Source of the DNA: Acidobacteriaceae bacterium | GTDB lineage: Bacteria; Acidobacteriota; Terriglobia; Terriglobales; Acidobacteriaceae | NCBI GenBank assembly: GCA_003135495.1 | Contig: PLBX01000582.1 | Location: 1 to 8,676 of the forward strand | Direction: 5' to 3' | Length of the DNA: 8,676 bases | In this document: positions 6,494 to 8,676 of the stretch, in pieces | Numbering within the stretch: position 1 is the first letter of the stretch | How the letters are laid out: the number at the start of each line of letters is the position of its first letter | Translations under genes and position numbers: made by a program | Notes under the pieces: model-generated | Seen by the model: only the letters and a program-made list of their open reading frames with translations | Told to the model about the DNA's origin: nothing | The model's database searches: none

Positions 6494-7155
6494 TCAAACC
6501 AGCGGCGTTTCTCCCAGCAGCAGCGGCCCGTCTTCCGATCGCTCCACAAAATATCGCGCCACGTCATCCCGGAGCCCCGGTTTGTTCCCTGTCCAGCGCC
6601 ACAGCCCTTGATAGTCTCGCGCAATATCAGTCGCAGGATTAAAGTCCCACTTTTGCAAAAGCGCCCAACGCTCGCCATAAGCGCGCAGCACCTTGCTTCC
6701 GTGAAAGGCATGCGTCGCGAAATTATCGATGCATCCCATTGGAGAACGTCCCTCCACGCGATTCAATTTCGCGGCGCGCGCTTGCCAGTTCAAAACCGTT
6801 TCCACATACGGTTCAGTACACCGCTTCATTTCAGACGCCACATTGATCGCTTGCACAAAAGACCAAAAGCCTGATGCCAGTCCGCGCTGCCCAGGATGCA
6901 TGTGTCCAACATTCCCCCGACCGTCTCGAACGCATCCCGGCGCCATGACCATGCACCGCCCGTTGCACCCGGCGCATGTCCAAAGGGAAATGTTTTCGTC
7001 GGTTGCAAAGGCGCGTAATAAGTGTCCGCTCCGCCGCGTCGTACTCGCCGCGAATCTAAGAATTCACTTTGGTGCGCGTGATTCCACGCAAAGCTGGTGC
7101 TCATGCGATAAGGACGGTGGCCAAGATAACTAGTCGCCGTTTCGCCAGTAAGATC
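6494..7155 (-). pseudogene. C-terminal part of a glycosyltransferase-like protein, truncated at its start and frameshifted
   Basis: From about 7155 down to 6860 one frame encodes DLTGETATSYLGHRP, GGADTYYAPLQPTKTFPFGH, GATGGAWSWRRDAFETVGG and CILGSADWHQAFGL. After 6860 the sense continues only in a different frame: INVASEMKRCTEPYVETVLNW, then FHGSKVLRAYGERWALLQKW, DFNPATDIARDYQGLWRW and LRDDVARYFVERSEDGP. From memory, these segments together are the C-terminal half of a GT-A-like protein family found in phage and bacterial genomes (ILGSADWH and WHG-type motifs). Both halves are well preserved. The switch falls at AAAA 6857-6860, and restoring one base there rejoins them. The N-terminal nucleotide-sugar-binding part is absent. 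No activity is expected. The lower frame can be read as an isolated ORF 6952-6494, but its first residues look out of frame. Assignment to glycosyltransferases is moderate. Confidence 0.6.
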
Positions 7156-7935
7156 AGCCGGTAAATTTAAAGGTCCTGTCATCGTGTCGCCCGCCTTAGC
7201 TACAAAAGCGCCCGCGCCAACGTTTGCAACTGCTGTGTCGACGTACGCCTTGTTCGCGCCATCCGTCGCTCCGCTCGGCGTTGGGAATGCTGGCGAGGCA
7301 AGAAATTGCTTGATACCAGTCACCGTCTCACTCCCGGCCAAGTGAACGACTGTAGCGTCCACCGCGAGAGTTGCCACCTTGTCATCTACATATTGTTGCG
7401 TTGCCGCAAGATCCCCGAGTCCTGTGCCCGGTGTTGTCACAACGGCTTCGAGCGTCGCTGGCGAAGTCGACGGGACGGCCCAGTATTCTGTGCGAACCGT
7501 GCCATCATCTAGCTGATATACCACTACATAAAATGTACCCGCTGGCGACGCGCCCGCATTCGGAACCAGTTGCGCGCTGAATGCTCCCAGCGCTCCTAGT
7601 GTCACGCTAAGATTTCCGGCCGCAACTGCATCCCCCTCCGATGTCTGAAAGGAAGGCCACGAAATCAGCACAGTGCCAGCCGCAACCGTTCCATCGGCTC
7701 GATACACAGTGCCCGCGATCGTCGTAAGCGCTGGTCCTTGTCCCCACGACACATTCGGAATTTGTATTGTTAATAGCAGAAGGACAAAAGAAAGCCCCGC
7801 CTCGGTTATCAATGACAACCAGGGACTAGGTCCGATAAAACGCCGACTAACCCGTACTCTTTGTTTCGCCGGGGGATGTGAACTTATCTTCGCCCAATAA
7901 AAAAGCCGCTCTGCTGAGCGGCGCCCCTTCGACAT
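6826..7935 (-). CDS. Chimeric ORF: exported phage-fibre-like N-terminal part fused to glycosyltransferase fragment
   Basis: The 369-codon frame has several parts. A 40-residue basic leader is followed by a hydrophobic segment at about residues 47-60 ending NVSWGQ, likely a signal peptide. A beta-rich domain follows at about 68-155 (IAGTVYRADGTVAAGTV, ISWPSF, YQLDDGTVRTEYWAVP). Tail-fibre-like modules come next (ATQQYVDDKVATL, TVTGIKQFLASPAFPTPSGATDGANKAYVD, TMTGPLNLPAD) at about 178-261. After Ala260-Asp261 the sequence changes abruptly to glycosyltransferase-like, and the ORF ends by frameshift at 6826. The ATG at 7935 has an excellent GGAGG site five bases upstream, yet an intrinsic terminator lies within the first dozen codons. 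A TTG at 7818 is the only plausible in-frame alternative start. Fibre-like exported proteins of this pattern are recalled from Acidobacteriota. The product is probably non-functional in its present form. Confidence 0.65.
   Translation of the reverse strand: MSKGRRSAERLFYWAKISSHPPAKQRVRVSRRFIGPSPWLSLITEAGLSFVLLLLTIQIPNVSWGQGPALTTIAGTVYRADGTVAAGTVLISWPSFQTSEGDAVAAGNLSVTLGALGAFSAQLVPNAGASPAGTFYVVVYQLDDGTVRTEYWAVPSTSPATLEAVVTTPGTGLGDLAATQQYVDDKVATLAVDATVVHLAGSETVTGIKQFLASPAFPTPSGATDGANKAYVDTAVANVGAGAFVAKAGDTMTGPLNLPADLTGETATSYLGHRPYRMSTSFAWNHAHQSEFLDSRRVRRGGADTYYAPLQPTKTFPFGHAPGATGGAWSWRRDAFETVGGMLDTCILGSADWHQAFGLLCKRSMWRLK
7899..7922 (-). terminator. Intrinsic terminator of the phosphatase gene
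   Basis: On the minus strand GCCGCTC-AGCA-GAGCGGC forms a 7-bp GC-rich stem with a 4-base loop, followed at once by TTTTTTATT. It starts 43 bases past the phosphatase stop at 7965, the normal place for that gene's terminator. It also lies inside the 5' end of the chimeric ORF that starts at 7935. Stem and T-run are directly visible and typical of factor-independent termination. Confidence 0.75.
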
Positions 7936-7964
7936 AATTCCTCCACATCATTTCCGATTGTTAG

Positions 7965-8423
7965 TCAAGGATTCGACTTACTCTCAAGCCGCGACGCGAC
8001 AAACTGCCGCACACTCTCGACATACACATCCGCAAAGTCCACCACTGGCCGTCGTGTCTCGACCAATGCCATAGCTTCTTCTATTTGCCAATCAAGAGCA
8101 CATAAGATGGCTAATGTCATCATCGGAGCCCGGTGTACTCCAGCGGCGCAATGTACGTATATTCTCGCTTCTTGATCTTCCAAAGCCTCAAGCGCAAAAT
8201 CCACCCCGCGCTTCAGCATATCTACAGACTTCGGTAAAAAGTCGTCATCGGTTGGATTCCACATAACATGAATCCCTAAAGCCTCGCCCAGCGGGCGATC
8301 ATCGAACTCGAGTTGCATGTTGAGTACGTGTGTCACTCCCGATCGCGCCACTTCTTCCATGTTTTTGGAGTTCCAAATTCCTCCACCCAACCCGATTCTC
8401 TCCGTCACCCACGTTATATCCAT
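7965..8423 (-). CDS. Dual-specificity/tyrosine phosphatase family protein
   Basis: The 152-residue protein carries the phosphatase loop HCAAGVHR at 91-98, with nucleophile Cys92 and phosphate-binding Arg98 in the CX5R arrangement. The Asp run at about 59-61 (NPTDDDFLP) provides the likely general acid. The N-terminal WVTERIGLGGGIWNSKNMEEVARSGVTHVLNM is the usual dual-specificity phosphatase entry strand and helix, and the length suits a single-domain cytoplasmic enzyme. Family members hydrolyse phospho-Tyr/Ser/Thr or other phosphomonoesters; the substrate here is unknown. The residue after the loop Arg is Ala99, where Ser or Thr is usual, so turnover may be altered. The start ATG is preceded by AGGAAGAG about ten bases upstream. 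The gene ends in a good terminator and seems to be monocistronic. No kinase or other signalling gene is nearby. Confidence 0.88.
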   Translation of the reverse strand: MDITWVTERIGLGGGIWNSKNMEEVARSGVTHVLNMQLEFDDRPLGEALGIHVMWNPTDDDFLPKSVDMLKRGVDFALEALEDQEARIYVHCAAGVHRAPMMTLAILCALDWQIEEAMALVETRRPVVDFADVYVESVRQFVASRLESKSNP

Positions 8424-8676
8424 GCCTCGCTACGCTCTTCCTGTCGGCAAAATTCGGAATCTATCTCGAACTGCGTAACTAAGATAATTCTGATGTCAAT
8501 TCTACTTGCTGCAACCCCGCGTCGCCAGTTGACGCCTGTTCCAACCCGACGTCCACACCACCACGAAAAGGGCGCGACTTCCGTCGCGCCCTCTCAAAAA
8601 TTGTGCGTTTTAAGACTCTAAGTTTAGGATATCAAATCGGTGGGGGGTGTACCGCCAAATTCTGTACGTTTATTTT
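8424..8676. other. Intergenic region without a supportable gene
   Basis: No convincing coding frame is seen in these 253 bases. A consensus -35 hexamer TTGACA on the minus strand (8499-8494) lies about 70 bases upstream of the phosphatase ATG, but no good -10 follows at 16-18 bases. The rest holds a minus-strand terminator (8569-8592). An AT-rich then G-rich stretch (about 8610-8660) contains GGATATCAAATCGG and a run of six G. Confidence 0.6.
8569..8592 (-). terminator. Intrinsic terminator of a minus-strand gene beyond the right edge
   Basis: The arms GGGCGCGAC (8570-8578) and GTCGCGCCC (8583-8591) pair perfectly around a TTCC loop, with one more A-T pair outside. On the minus strand the stem is followed by TTTTCG, while the plus strand has no T-run. 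It therefore most likely ends a leftward transcript entering from beyond 8676, insulating the phosphatase gene from it. Confidence 0.6.

Noticed and set aside
6729..7133. 134-codon plus-strand open frame with several Cys and Pro
   Set aside because: It is antisense to the glycosyltransferase-like remnant, whose conserved motifs on the minus strand explain the open frame. No ribosome site or family resemblance.
1..8676. CRISPR array, tRNA, rRNA or insertion sequence
   Set aside because: No regularly spaced repeats, no cloverleaf-like segment with a CCA-type acceptor, no rRNA-like sequence and no transposase motif were seen on either strand.

Overview
The window looks like chromosomal DNA of a GC-rich soil-type bacterium, most likely an Acidobacteriota member. 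That placement is an inference. It rests on the recalled style of the secreted fibre-like and Cys/Ser/Thr-rich secreted proteins, the palindromic intergenic elements and the shape of the E2 enzyme; no marker gene is present to prove it.

Layout. At the left edge (1-521, minus) is the N-terminal ~173 codons of a RutE/HadB-type FMN nitroreductase, cut by the window border. Next comes a co-directional minus-strand block. In transcription order it holds a large Sec-exported, cysteine-rich, probably beta-propeller protein (4932-2389), an M15A-type zinc peptidoglycan peptidase (2320-1874), a 68-residue two-helix holin-like protein with a TTG start (1810-1604), a 114-residue protein with one membrane helix and a charged helical tail (1607-1263, overlapping the previous gene as ATGA), and a 207-residue predicted lipoprotein (1219-596). 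The last four have the composition of a phage lysis cassette (endolysin, holin, inner and outer spanin), but no capsid, terminase, integrase or tail genes are beside them.

Divergent from this block is a complete lipoyl-dependent 2-oxo acid dehydrogenase E2 gene (5087-6394, plus), an ordinary metabolic gene with a clear -10 box and a perfect hairpin in its leader. Convergent to E2 is a decayed locus (7935-6494, minus). It joins the signal-bearing N-terminal part of a phage-fibre-like protein in frame to the C-terminal half of a glycosyltransferase-like protein, which is then broken by a one-base frameshift. Upstream of it lies an intact dual-specificity/tyrosine phosphatase gene (8423-7965, minus) followed by a good intrinsic terminator. 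The last 250 bases hold no gene, but contain a second minus-strand terminator and a G-rich conserved-looking motif.

How it fits together. E2 is metabolic and looks unrelated to its neighbours. The most interesting unit is the lysis-like cassette next to a large exported protein. It may be a prophage remnant, or a domesticated holin/endopeptidase/spanin export device comparable in gene content to the Serratia chiWXYZ (type 10) secretion cassette. The sequence alone cannot decide between these.
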